Part shown: in pieces, positions 7,593 through 15,985 of the stretch
Position numbering within the stretch: position 1 is the first letter of the stretch
Layout of the letters: every line of letters starts with the position of its first letter
From: Hyphomicrobiales bacterium
GTDB taxonomy: Bacteria > Pseudomonadota > Alphaproteobacteria > Rhizobiales > Xanthobacteraceae
Assembly: GCA_003140315.1 (NCBI GenBank)
Contig: PLJS01000159.1
Span: 1 to 48,164, forward strand
Length of the DNA stretch: 48,164 nucleotides
Direction: 5' to 3'
The notes under the pieces: model-generated
Told to the model about the DNA's origin: nothing
What the model saw: only the letters and a program-made list of their open reading frames with translations
Databases searched by the model: none
Translations under genes and position numbers: made by a program

Positions 7593-9263
7593 ATGTCGAT
7601 TGCACGCTGCTTGATGATGTTCGGCGCGCTTGCGCTCGCGGCGCCGGCCTTTGCGCAGACGCCCGACACCGTGCTGCTCAACGGCAAGATCGTCACGCTC
7701 GCAACCGGCACCGTCGAGGCGCTCGCGGTCCGCGATGGCAAGATCGTCGCCGTCGGCAAATCCGAGGAGATCGGCAAGCTCGCCGGGCCCGCCACGCGCA
7801 AAATCGATCTTGCGGGCCGCACCGTGATCCCCGGCCTGATCGACTCGCACATGCACGCGATCCGCGCCGCGCTGTTCTACGCCACGGAAGTGAACTGGAT
7901 CGGCACGAAAACCATACCCGAGGCGATGGAGCGCATCCGCGCCAAGGCCAAGCTGGCCAAGCCCGGCGAATGGATCATCGTGGCGGGCGGCTGGACCCCG
8001 CCGCAATTCGCAGAGAGGCGGAAGCCCACGCAGGCCGAGCTCGCCGCGGCCGCGCCGGACAATCCGGTCTACATCCAGCTCTTCTATTCCAACATCCTGC
8101 TCACGCCGGCCGGGTTCAAGGCGCTGAACATCGCCAAGGACGAAGACGTGCCGCCGCGCGGCAAGCTCGAACGCGACGCGCAAGGCAATCTCACAGGCTG
8201 GATCGCGGGCGATAATCCGACCATCTCCGGACTGTTCGACCGGCTGCCGCTGCCGACCTTCGGGCAGAGCGTCGAGGGCACGAAACAGTTCTTCCGCGAG
8301 CTCAACCGTTTAGGCATCACGGGCGTGAGCGATCCGGGCGGCTTCAACCTGGTGGCGTCAAGCTATCAGCCGCTGTTCAAAGTGTGGCAGGACCGCACGC
8401 TCACGGTACGGGCGATCTACTCGCTGTTCGCGCAGCGGCGCGGCAAGGAACTCGAAGACATCCAGTTGCTGACGCAGATGCTGCCGATGGGGTTCGGCGA
8501 CGACATGCTGCGCTTCAACGGCATCGGCGAGAACGTCGCCTGGGCGATGTACAACAACGACGCGCCGACCGAGGCGCAGAAGCAGCAATATTACGAGATC
8601 GCGCGCTGGGCCGCGGCGCGCGGCATGACGCTCACGCAGCATTGGAACAACAACAAGTCGGTCGGCGATCTGCTCGACGTGTTCGAGCGCGTGAACAAGG
8701 AGATTTCGATCGCGCCGCTGCGCTGGTCGATCGCGCATCTCAACGACGCGACGCCGGACAACCTTGCGCGCATGAAGGCGCTCGGCGTCGGCTGGCTGAT
8801 GCAGAACGCGATGTACTTCCAGGGCGAGGCGTTCCTGCGCGAGCGCGGCAACGAGGTGATGCGGCTCTCCCCGCCGATCAAGACCGCGCTCAACATGGGG
8901 CTGGTGGTCGGCGGCGGCACCGATGCGCACCGCGTGATGTCGTACAATCCGTTCGTCTCGCTGCAGTGGATGATCGACGGCAAGACCGTCGGCGGCCTTG
9001 CGACGCGCGATGCGGACGAGACGCCGACGCGCGAGGAGGCGCTGCGGCTCTACACGCGGGGCAGCGCCTGGTTCACGTTCGACGAGGGCCGGCGCGGGAC
9101 GCTCGCCGTCGGCAAGCTCGCCGACCTGGCGGTGCTGTCGAAGGATTACCTCAGTGTTCCGGCGGACGAGATCGGCGCGCTTACATCGCTGCTCACGATG
9201 GTCGGCGGCCGCATCGTCTACGCCGACGGGCCTTATGCGGCGCTGGAGGAGAAGCGGAACTAA
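7593..9263 (+). CDS. Secreted amidohydrolase (Amidohydro_3, YtcJ-like)
   Basis: 556 residues. Residues 1-21 are a signal peptide ending AFA before Q22, so the enzyme is exported. The family-3 amidohydrolase layout is clear. An N-terminal beta-sandwich strand reads VLLNGKIVTLATGTVEALAV. The metal motif H86-x-H88 lies in GLIDSHMHA. The central barrel has HWNNNKSVGDLL, RWSIAHLNDA and GGGTDAHRV near the C-terminal metal Asp. The closing strand GTLAVGKLADLAVLSKDYL completes the fold. YtcJ-like enzymes hydrolyse amide or imine bonds; the substrate is unknown. ATG 7593 has GGGGAGGG at 7581-7588. A terminator-like hairpin at 7485-7517 lies just upstream and may control it. Converges on the phosphoesterase gene. 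Confidence 0.9.
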   Translation: MSIARCLMMFGALALAAPAFAQTPDTVLLNGKIVTLATGTVEALAVRDGKIVAVGKSEEIGKLAGPATRKIDLAGRTVIPGLIDSHMHAIRAALFYATEVNWIGTKTIPEAMERIRAKAKLAKPGEWIIVAGGWTPPQFAERRKPTQAELAAAAPDNPVYIQLFYSNILLTPAGFKALNIAKDEDVPPRGKLERDAQGNLTGWIAGDNPTISGLFDRLPLPTFGQSVEGTKQFFRELNRLGITGVSDPGGFNLVASSYQPLFKVWQDRTLTVRAIYSLFAQRRGKELEDIQLLTQMLPMGFGDDMLRFNGIGENVAWAMYNNDAPTEAQKQQYYEIARWAAARGMTLTQHWNNNKSVGDLLDVFERVNKEISIAPLRWSIAHLNDATPDNLARMKALGVGWLMQNAMYFQGEAFLRERGNEVMRLSPPIKTALNMGLVVGGGTDAHRVMSYNPFVSLQWMIDGKTVGGLATRDADETPTREEALRLYTRGSAWFTFDEGRRGTLAVGKLADLAVLSKDYLSVPADEIGALTSLLTMVGGRIVYADGPYAALEEKRN

Positions 9264-9270
9264 CTTGCCG

Positions 9271-10008
9271 TCATTGCCCGAACGCGAGCCGCGCGGCGAA
9301 CCGGCGCGGCAGGCCGGCGGCGCGGATCTTCTTTGCCGCAGCGTCGATGTCGTAGGGCACGCGCACGTAGGTGAGCGTGTCGGCGTCGTCGTCATGCACC
9401 GCGTAGCAGGCATCGGGGTTGCTGTCGCGCGGCTGGCCGACCGCACCGATCACCGCGGTGAAGCGCCCCGGCGATAGCGGAATGGGCGCGCCCGGCTGCG
9501 GTTCGAAGCCTGCAAGGCGCCCGTTGGCCGCGAGGTGGTACAGGACCGGCACGTGGATATGGCCGCAGAACGTGAGCCGCGCGTCCGTCGCGCCGAAGCT
9601 GCGCATCGCCGCATCGGCGTCGAGCAGGTAGTCCCATTGCGCGGGTTCGTGCGCGCTCGCATGAACGAACAGCCGATCGTCTTCCTCCACGGTCAGCGGC
9701 AGGCGTTCGAGAAAGTTGCGCTGGCCTGACGTGAGCTGCCTGCGCGTCCATTCGATCGCGCGCATCGCGTCATCGTTCATGTGCTCAGGCGCGCCCGCGG
9801 CGGCGGCATCATGATTGCCGAGGAGCGCGATCGCGCCGCGCTCCATCGAGGCCATCACGGTGTCCACCACGAAGCCGGGATCGGCGCCGTAGCCGACATA
9901 GTCGCCGAGGAAGACGATGCGATCGAAGCCGCGCCGGTGCACATGGGCGAGGCACGCTTCCAGCGCTTCGCGGTTGCCGTGGATGTCGGTGAGGAAAGCG
10001 GTCAGCAC
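9271..10008 (-). CDS. Calcineurin-like metallophosphoesterase
   Basis: 245 residues with all five metallophosphoesterase blocks in order: DIHGN (8-12), GDYVGYG (35-41), GNHD (64-67), a middle His in LFVHAS, and GHIHVP near residue 150. The arrangement fits the YfcE/PrpE-like cytoplasmic enzymes that use two metal ions to cleave phosphomonoesters or diesters. The substrate is unknown. It starts 28 bases after the stop codon of the FMN oxidase on the same strand, so the two are probably co-transcribed. Its stop is 7 bases from the stop of the convergent amidohydrolase, with no space for a terminator between them. Confidence 0.9.
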   Translation of the reverse strand: MLTAFLTDIHGNREALEACLAHVHRRGFDRIVFLGDYVGYGADPGFVVDTVMASMERGAIALLGNHDAAAAGAPEHMNDDAMRAIEWTRRQLTSGQRNFLERLPLTVEEDDRLFVHASAHEPAQWDYLLDADAAMRSFGATDARLTFCGHIHVPVLYHLAANGRLAGFEPQPGAPIPLSPGRFTAVIGAVGQPRDSNPDACYAVHDDDADTLTYVRVPYDIDAAAKKIRAAGLPRRFAARLAFGQ

Positions 10009-10036
10009 GCGCCGTCATCGCGCGGGATGATGGCGC

Positions 10037-11284
10037 TCACGTGACGCGGCGCACCATGGCGGGGACGAGATGCTTGATCGTCGGTGCGCCGACCTGCTGC
10101 ATCGCCGCGTAGAGCTCGGTTCGCAGCAGCTCGAGCACGCGCTCGACGCCGGGCTGACCAAAGGCGCCGAGGCCCCAGATGTATGGCCGGCCGACGCATA
10201 CGGCGCTCGCGCCAAGGCACAGGGCCTTGACGATGTCGGTGCCGCGGCGAAAGCCGGAGTCGACCAGGATCGGCATGCGTCCGCCGACCGCCTCCACGAT
10301 CTCCGGCAGCGCATCGATCGGGGAACGCCCCGAATCCTCGCCGCGCCCGCCATGGTTCGACACGATGATCGCGTCGACGCCCGCGTCGGCGGCGAGTCTC
10401 GCATCCTCGTGCGCCAGAATGCCCTTGATGACGATTTTCATCTTGGTGGTGTCGCGCAGGCGCTTGAAGAAGTCCCAGGTCATGGCGGAGGACTGCGTGT
10501 TCGTCAGGCCCGACACGTCGAGGCCTTGAAACATCGCGCGGCGCTTGAGGTTGGTGGCGAGGCTGCCGCGCTCGTGGCAGCCGCTGCACTCGCGCGTGTC
10601 GGTCTGCTGCAGGCGGAACAGCGTCTCCTGATTGCGCCCGCCCGAACGGTCGACCGTCACGGCGACCGCGAGGCAGCCGGCCTTTTCGGCGCGCTGCACC
10701 ATCGCCTTGGCCACCTCCCACTTGTTGGTGGCGTAGAGCTGGTACCACAGCGGTGCCCCGCGTGCGGCGGTCACCTCCTCGACGCCGACATTGGTCACGG
10801 TGGAGAGGATTTGCAGATGATTTCCCGCGCGCGCGGCCTTTGCGACGGCAACCTCGCCCTCGGGGTGGAACGACTGCTGCCCGCCGACCGGCGCGATGAT
10901 GATCGGCGTGTCGTATTTCACGCCGAGGATATCGGTCGTCATGTCGACCTTGCTCACGTCGACGAGCCGGCGCGGCCGCAATTGAAACTTGAGAAAGCCG
11001 TCGCGGTTGGCGCGCAGCGTGACCTCGTCGTCGATGCCGGAGGCCATGTAGCCGAAATGCGCCGGCGGAACGTTGGCGCGCGCGACCGGCTCGAAATCGA
11101 AGACGTTGATCGCGTCTTTCGGGCTCTTGATCAACGTTTCGGTCGTGAGCGGGCCCCACGCGAGCGGATCGGGCAGCTTGACGCCCGGCGCCGGACCCTC
11201 GGCGTACGCCGGCACGCTTGCGAGCAGTGGACTGGACAGAAATTTCAGGAATTGACGGCGGCTCGCGGCTCGGTCGGCGAACAT
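10037..11284 (-). CDS. Tat-exported FMN-dependent alpha-hydroxy acid oxidase with a CxxCH motif
   Basis: 415 residues of the lactate/glycolate oxidase family, which oxidise 2-hydroxy acids using FMN. The catalytic His fits H311 in IVSNHGGRGED. The FMN phosphate region is VDSGFRRGTDIVKAL, then GRPYIWGLG. Residues 8-16, SRRQFLKFL, are a near-perfect twin-arginine motif. They are followed by a short hydrophobic run and AYA, so the folded enzyme should reach the periplasm. Family members that I know are mostly cytoplasmic or membrane-attached, so export is notable. Residues 233-237 read CSGCH, the c-type heme attachment motif, in a loop just before the FMN-domain segment LKRRAMFQGLDVSG. A heme there could pass electrons to cytochrome c, but the motif could also bind another metal. 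Confidence 0.9.
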   Translation of the reverse strand: MFADRAASRRQFLKFLSSPLLASVPAYAEGPAPGVKLPDPLAWGPLTTETLIKSPKDAINVFDFEPVARANVPPAHFGYMASGIDDEVTLRANRDGFLKFQLRPRRLVDVSKVDMTTDILGVKYDTPIIIAPVGGQQSFHPEGEVAVAKAARAGNHLQILSTVTNVGVEEVTAARGAPLWYQLYATNKWEVAKAMVQRAEKAGCLAVAVTVDRSGGRNQETLFRLQQTDTRECSGCHERGSLATNLKRRAMFQGLDVSGLTNTQSSAMTWDFFKRLRDTTKMKIVIKGILAHEDARLAADAGVDAIIVSNHGGRGEDSGRSPIDALPEIVEAVGGRMPILVDSGFRRGTDIVKALCLGASAVCVGRPYIWGLGAFGQPGVERVLELLRTELYAAMQQVGAPTIKHLVPAMVRRVT

Positions 11285-11368
11285 GGCGGCTCTCCCCGGT
11301 AACGACGTTTGCGGGAAGGATAGGCCAACGCGGGATGGCGCGCGAGGCGCCTGTAACCGGAATACGAA

Positions 11369-11398
11369 GCGGCGGCCCGCAACTGTGCGGACCGCCGC
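11369..11398 (-). terminator. Hairpin downstream of the PRC-barrel gene
   Basis: A 13-bp stem (GCGGCGGCCCGCA with TGCGGACCGCCGC, loop ACTG) lies 25 bases beyond the PRC-barrel stop codon. On the minus strand it is followed by TTCGTATT, a poor T-run, so termination may be partial. Confidence 0.5.
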
Positions 11399-11422
11399 GA
11401 AGCGTATGCGAGTGTTAGAGCG

Positions 11423-11923
11423 TTACTGCTTGTTGGAAGGCCGTGTCGCCGGAGCCATCGGCGAGGTCACGGGATTTTGGCTGACCGCCGGACGCGGCGG
11501 CGCATAGGGGTCGAACGCGGCCGCGGCCTTCAACTCGTCCTTGGTCATCGACAGCCGCAGCCGGTAGTCGCTCGCGTCCTTGCCGGGCATCACCTGGAAC
11601 GAGGCCGGATCGATCGCGACATCCTTCGAGCCGATGCCGAGGAAGCCGCCGACGCCGACCACGTAGGCGACGATCTTGCCGCTCTGGTCGAACAGGATGT
11701 CGCTTACGTCGCCGATCTTTTCCTCATGGGGGCCAATGACGTCGGTCCCTCTGAACTTCGAGGCGAGCCACTGGTCGGGCGCCTGGCGCGCCACGAAGGT
11801 CGTGTGACCGGCCGGGTCCGTGCTTTGCACCGTGGGACTGGTGGAGGGTGCCGCCGTTTGTGCGAGCGCCGACGTCAACGCGAATGCGCTCACGGCCGTG
11901 ACGGCCATGATGGTCCTGAGCAT
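11423..11923 (-). CDS. Secreted PRC-barrel domain protein
   Basis: 166 residues. The first 21 or so (MLRTIMAVTAVSAFALTSALAQ) are a signal peptide. After a Thr/Ser/Pro-rich linker comes a PRC barrel: ASKFRGTDVIGPHEEKIGDV, then DILFDQSGKIVAYVVGVGGF and KDVAIDPASFQV. This is the common exported form in Hyphomicrobiales. The C-terminus is Pro-rich and disordered. PRC barrels occur in the photosynthetic reaction centre H subunit and in RimM; the function of the secreted forms is not established. It is transcribed divergently from mraZ, with 339 bases between the two starts. Confidence 0.88.
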   Translation of the reverse strand: MLRTIMAVTAVSAFALTSALAQTAAPSTSPTVQSTDPAGHTTFVARQAPDQWLASKFRGTDVIGPHEEKIGDVSDILFDQSGKIVAYVVGVGGFLGIGSKDVAIDPASFQVMPGKDASDYRLRLSMTKDELKAAAAFDPYAPPRPAVSQNPVTSPMAPATRPSNKQ

Positions 11924-12104
11924 ATGTTCCTCCTGCGGGATGATCTTTGGACGCCGGTCCGGCCGGCTCCTGGGAGGGGAACGCGGGGGCGACGCGTACG
12001 TTCCGGCGCTGCGGGCGCCTGCGGCAACGTTTCCTTAAGTTTATGGCTTGTTAATTCGCCTGGGGGACGCGCGTTGCCGTGGGGCTGCGCGCATCCGCGC
12101 TCAA
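11924..12104. other. Intergenic stretch between the PRC-barrel gene and the mraZ promoter
   Basis: This should contain the promoter of the PRC-barrel gene on the minus strand. I see no gene, no clear repeat and no convincing promoter hexamers in it. The mraZ control region begins at about 12105. Confidence 0.4.
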
Positions 12105-12133
12105 TTGACGACCATAAGGTCCCATGTTATCCC
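12105..12133 (+). promoter_or_regulatory. Candidate mraZ (dcw) promoter
   Basis: TTGACG (12105-12110) is a strong -35 element. Seventeen bases later is TTATCC (12128-12133), a weak -10. The -10 lies inside the repeated operator at 12121-12144, as expected for a promoter repressed by MraZ. Confidence 0.5.
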
Positions 12134-12144
12134 AGCTTTTCCCA
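12121..12144 (-). promoter_or_regulatory. MraZ-type operator, three repeats at 10-bp period
   Basis: CCCA occurs at 12121, 12131 and 12141, which reads TGGG three times with exact 10-bp spacing on the minus strand. E. coli MraZ is known to bind TGGGN repeats spaced by five bases, which is the same period. The sites overlap the -10 region of the mraZ promoter, so self-repression is likely. Orientation is opposite to mraZ. Confidence 0.8.
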
Positions 12145-12262
12145 ACGGCATGTGCGGCCGAAGGACGGGGTCCAGTCGCGACCGCTCCTCGCCGAGCGCT
12201 GCCGAGGGACGGGGCCTTGGCCCCGCTTGCGCCAAACCCGGCCGGGTCGCGCACGAGGGCAC

Positions 12263-12742
12263 ATGGACCGTTTCGTGTCCAACTACACGCTCCGGCTCGA
12301 CGCGAAGGGACGCGTGTCGATCCCGGCGCCTTACCGCGCGGTGCTCGCGCGGGATGGGTACGAGGGCCTCTACTGCTATCCCGCGCTCGACCAGCCGGCC
12401 GTGGATGCGGGCGGCAATGCGCTGCTGGCCGAGATCGAGGCGCTGATCACGCGCTATCCGCACTATTCGGACGAGCGCGATGCCTTCACGCTCGCGCTCT
12501 ATGGCACCAGCGAGACACTCAAGATCGACACAGAGGGGCGGGTGATCCTGCCGGACACGCTCAAGGCGCATGCCGGGATCGCGGACGCGATCTCGTTCGT
12601 CGGCCTTGGCCACAAGTTTCAGATCTGGGAGCCTGGACGCTTCCGCGCGCAACTCGCGGAGGCCACCGGGACGGTGCGCGCGCTCAAGAAGCAACTGGGC
12701 TCCCGGGTGGCGGCGCACGAAGCGCATGGGGCACGGGAATGA
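12263..12742 (+). CDS. mraZ: Transcriptional regulator MraZ
   Basis: 159 residues, the first gene of the dcw cluster. It has two SpoVT/AbrB-like repeats. The first is [20 protein letters not shown] (about residues 6-25), and the second contains [16 protein letters not shown] (about 90-105). The DAKGR and DTEGR signatures are the family hallmark. MraZ is a ring-forming DNA-binding protein that represses its own operon through spaced TGGG repeats; three such sites lie at 12121-12144. ATG 12263 was chosen by alignment to the MDRFVSNYT start; no strong ribosome site precedes it. The stop overlaps the start of rsmH. Confidence 0.95.
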   Translation: MDRFVSNYTLRLDAKGRVSIPAPYRAVLARDGYEGLYCYPALDQPAVDAGGNALLAEIEALITRYPHYSDERDAFTLALYGTSETLKIDTEGRVILPDTLKAHAGIADAISFVGLGHKFQIWEPGRFRAQLAEATGTVRALKKQLGSRVAAHEAHGARE

Positions 12743-13770
12743 TGGGGGGCAGCGACAGCTCTGCTGTCGCTGGCGGACTGGCCCGTCACATTCCCGTGCT
12801 CGCCCGCCAGGTTCTCGAGTATCTCGCGCCGCATGACGGCGGCGTCTATGTCGATGGCACGTTCGGCGCCGGCGGACATACGCGCGCAATCCTTCAAAGC
12901 GCCGATACGCGCGTGATCGGCATCGATCGTGACCAGAGCGCCATTGCGGGCGGGTTCGGCTTGGTCGAGCAAGCGGCGGGCCGGCTCGTGCTCGTCGAGG
13001 ACCGCTTCTCCGATCTCGACGCGGTCGCGCGCGATCAGGGCCACGAGGCAGTCGACGGCGTGCTGCTCGATCTCGGCGTCTCGTCGATGCAGCTCGACGA
13101 GGCCGGACGCGGCTTTTCGTTCCGCCATGACGGGCCGCTCGACATGCGCATGGGGCACGATGGCCCAAGCGCGGCCGATCTGGTGAACACCGCTTCGGAT
13201 CGCGATCTCGCGTCCATCATCTCGACGCTGGGCGAAGAACGTTTTGCTCGCCCGATCGCTCGCGCGATCCTGAAGGCGCGCGACGCGGCGCCGATCACGA
13301 CGACGCGGGCGCTGTCCGATGTCGTCGGTACGGTCTTGCAGCAGCGTCCCGGCGAGATCCATCCGGCGACGCGCACGTTCCAGGCGCTGCGCATGTTCGT
13401 CAATGACGAGCTCGGCGAACTCGCGGTCGGACTTGCCGCCGCCGAACGCGTGCTCAAGCCCGGCGGGCGGCTCGTGGTGATCTCGTTCCATTCGCTCGAA
13501 GACCGCATCGTCAAGACGTTCTTGGCCGAACGCGCGGCCAAGACCGGCGGCTCGCGTCACCTCCCTGAAGTCGCGCGCGCGGCTCCGAGCTTCCGCGTGC
13601 TCACGAAGCGGCCGGTCACGGCCGACGATGCCGAGCTCGCCGCCAATCCGCGCGCGCGCTCGGCCAAGCTGCGCGCGGGCGAGCGCACCGACGCGCCGGC
13701 GTTCGCCGCCGACATGGCCGCGCTGCTTCCGCGGGTGCCCTCGCTCGACGACATCATGAGGGGGCGCTGA
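12739..13770 (+). CDS. rsmH: 16S rRNA (cytosine-1402-N4)-methyltransferase RsmH
   Basis: 343 residues. It transfers a methyl group from S-adenosylmethionine to N4 of C1402 in 16S rRNA. The SAM site is [12 protein letters not shown] (37-48), and IGIDRD follows one strand later. The family block [20 protein letters not shown] is complete, as are the C-terminal [14 protein letters not shown] and [10 protein letters not shown]. Two ATG codons stand in tandem (12739 and 12742). The first overlaps the mraZ stop (ATGATG against TGA), so translation is probably coupled. The length is normal for the family. Formerly called MraW. Confidence 0.96.
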   Translation: MMGGSDSSAVAGGLARHIPVLARQVLEYLAPHDGGVYVDGTFGAGGHTRAILQSADTRVIGIDRDQSAIAGGFGLVEQAAGRLVLVEDRFSDLDAVARDQGHEAVDGVLLDLGVSSMQLDEAGRGFSFRHDGPLDMRMGHDGPSAADLVNTASDRDLASIISTLGEERFARPIARAILKARDAAPITTTRALSDVVGTVLQQRPGEIHPATRTFQALRMFVNDELGELAVGLAAAERVLKPGGRLVVISFHSLEDRIVKTFLAERAAKTGGSRHLPEVARAAPSFRVLTKRPVTADDAELAANPRARSAKLRAGERTDAPAFAADMAALLPRVPSLDDIMRGR

Positions 13771-14162
13771 TGTTGCTGCGTGTCCTGCATATCGTGGTAC
13801 TCGCCGCGCTCGTGCTCGCGGCAGCGGACGTCTACAAGATCAAATACGAGTCTACGCTCGAGGCCGAGCGCGTCGGCAAGCTGCGCACCGAGATCCGGCG
13901 CGAGCAGGACACGATCGCGGCGCTGCGCGCCAAGTGGAGCAGCCTCGACCGTCCCGACCGTATCCAGGAACTCGCGCAGCGCCATCTTCAGCAGTTGAAG
14001 CCGCTCGACGCGCGCCAGCTCGACCCGCTCACCGGGCTTCCCGAGCGTCCCGCCGAGCTCGTACCGGCCGGTACCGCCGACCCGATCGGCGCCGTGATCG
14101 AAGGCCTCGAGAACAACGACCTGCCGACCGGCAGTGTGCGTAACCCTTCGGAAACGCGATGA
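13770..14162 (+). CDS. ftsL: Cell division protein FtsL
   Basis: 130 residues. A short N-terminus leads into one membrane segment (about residues 5-20, VLHIVVLAALVLAAAD). A heptad-like coiled coil with leucines and charged residues follows (about 27-65), ending in the conserved RIQELAQRHLQL-type motif of FtsL. The C-terminal 60 residues are Pro-rich. FtsL bridges FtsQ and the FtsWI synthase in the division complex. The start ATG uses the last base of the rsmH stop codon (TGATG), and its own stop overlaps ftsI. The identity rests on position, size and topology, since FtsL diverges quickly. Confidence 0.88.
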   Translation: MLLRVLHIVVLAALVLAAADVYKIKYESTLEAERVGKLRTEIRREQDTIAALRAKWSSLDRPDRIQELAQRHLQQLKPLDARQLDPLTGLPERPAELVPAGTADPIGAVIEGLENNDLPTGSVRNPSETR

Positions 14163-15931
14163 TGACCGAAGCCGCAACTCCCGCGACCGGGACCGCATCG
14201 ACCGCATCGTCTCCGGAGCCGGTGCGCCGCCGCCTGGCGCGTGCGCTGCTCTACGGCAAGGTCGACCGCAACGCCAAGGCGCGCGCGCGTGTCGGGCTCG
14301 CGATCCTGATGTTCGCGGCGGTGTATGGGGTGATCGCCGGACGTCTGGTGCTCTACGCGATCGTGCCTGAATCCCACGCGGCGCGCCGGGGTGCGGCGAT
14401 CGACGCGGTCGCGACCGCGCGCCCCGAGATCACCGACCGCAATGGTGAAATCCTCGCGACCGACGTGAACGTGCCCTCTCTCTACGGCGAGCCGCGCCGG
14501 CTGATCGACGTCGACGAGGCGGTCGAGCTCTTGAGCGCCGTGCTGCCCGACCTCGACGCCAAGGAAACGCGCGACAGGCTGGCAGACAAGCGAAAAGGCT
14601 TCGTCTGGCTCAAGCGCGAGATCACGCCGAAGCAGCAGCAGGACATCTATCGCCTCGGGATTCCCGGCATCGGCTTCCTGCCGGAGAACAAGAGATCCTA
14701 TCCGAACGGCTCCGAGGTGGCGCACCTGATCGGTCTCGTCAACATCGACAACCAGGGCATCGCCGGCATCGAGCGATGGCTCGACAACAACGGGCTCGCG
14801 GCGCTCCATGCCGCAGGCCTTGCCACCGACCGGCTGCAGGAGCCGGTGCAGCTCGCGGTCGACCTGCGCGTGCAGCATGCGTTGCACGACGAACTGGTCG
14901 CCGCACGCGCCAGATACAAGGCCCTCGCCGCTGCCGGGCTCGTGGTCGACGTGCGTACCGGCGAGATCATCGCCATGGTGTCGGTGCCGGACTTCGACCC
15001 GAACAATCCGCGCGAGGTGAATGACCCGACGCGCATCAACCGGCTCACCACCGGCGTGTACGAGATGGGCTCGACGTTCAAGGCGCTCACCTTCGCGATG
15101 GCGCTCGACAGCGGCAAGATCACGCTCAACTCGACCTTCGATGCGCGCCAGAGTCTGCGCTACGGCAAGTTCGCCATCCACGACTATCACGGCAAAAATC
15201 GCGTGCTGACGGTGCCGGAGATCTTCATCTACTCTTCCAATATCGGCACCGCCCGCATGGCGCTCTCGATCGGGGTCGAGGCGCATCAGGCGTTCCTGCG
15301 CAAGGTCGGTCAGCTCGACCGGTTGCGCACCGAGCTGCCCGAGAGCGCCGATCCGATCGTGCCGAAGCGCTGGGGCGAATTGAACACCGTGACCATCGCG
15401 TTCGGCCACGGCCTCTCGGTCGCGCCGCTGCAGGCCGTGATGGCGGTGAGTGCGCTGGTCAATGGCGGCATGCTGATCCCGCCGACGTTCCTCAAGCGCA
15501 ACGAAGCCGACGCGCAGGCGCTCGCGACGCGCGTGATCAAGCCCGAGACCAGCGCGATGATGCGCTATTTGATGCGCCTGAATGCCGAGAAGGGCACCGC
15601 CACCCACGGCGACGTGAAGGGCTACTATATCGGCGGCAAGACCGGCACCGCCGAGAAGGTCGTCAATGGCCGCTATTCCAAGACGAAGCTGCTGACTTCG
15701 TTCACCGCGATCCTGCCGGCGGACAAGCCGCGCTACCAGGTCCTGATCATGCTGGACGAGCCGCAGCCGACGGCCGAGACCCACAATTACGCCACGTCGG
15801 GATGGAACGCCGTGCCGACGGCGGCAAAGGTGGTCGCGCGCATCGCGCCCATGCTCGGGATCGAGCCGCGCTTCGACCTGCCGCCGGCGGACCAGCTTCT
15901 CCTGCCGGCGACCCGCACCGCCGCGCGGTGA
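14159..15931 (+). CDS. ftsI: Peptidoglycan D,D-transpeptidase FtsI (PBP3)
   Basis: 590 residues. It crosslinks septal peptidoglycan. The N-terminal 44 residues are cytoplasmic and basic, and one membrane segment spans about 45-67. A pedestal (dimerisation) domain starts RPEITDRNGEILATDVNVPS. The transpeptidase domain has all three active-site motifs: S305-T-F-K308, S359-S-N361 and K494-T-G496, so it should be active and bind penicillin. It begins with ATGATG overlapping the ftsL stop. It works with FtsW, encoded downstream. The 54-base gap to murE is the first real spacing in the cluster. Confidence 0.96.
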   Translation: MMTEAATPATGTASTASSPEPVRRRLARALLYGKVDRNAKARARVGLAILMFAAVYGVIAGRLVLYAIVPESHAARRGAAIDAVATARPEITDRNGEILATDVNVPSLYGEPRRLIDVDEAVELLSAVLPDLDAKETRDRLADKRKGFVWLKREITPKQQQDIYRLGIPGIGFLPENKRSYPNGSEVAHLIGLVNIDNQGIAGIERWLDNNGLAALHAAGLATDRLQEPVQLAVDLRVQHALHDELVAARARYKALAAAGLVVDVRTGEIIAMVSVPDFDPNNPREVNDPTRINRLTTGVYEMGSTFKALTFAMALDSGKITLNSTFDARQSLRYGKFAIHDYHGKNRVLTVPEIFIYSSNIGTARMALSIGVEAHQAFLRKVGQLDRLRTELPESADPIVPKRWGELNTVTIAFGHGLSVAPLQAVMAVSALVNGGMLIPPTFLKRNEADAQALATRVIKPETSAMMRYLMRLNAEKGTATHGDVKGYYIGGKTGTAEKVVNGRYSKTKLLTSFTAILPADKPRYQVLIMLDEPQPTAETHNYATSGWNAVPTAAKVVARIAPMLGIEPRFDLPPADQLLLPATRTAAR

Positions 15932-15985
15932 TGGCCGCGCCCCTGGCGCGGCGATAATATCCGGCCCGAATCGAGCACGGGCTCA

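Noticed and set aside
13988-15784. A 598-codon minus-strand frame antisense to ftsI
   Set aside because: It shadows a gene with all three transpeptidase motifs. The same applies to similar frames antisense to murE, murF, murD and ftsA.
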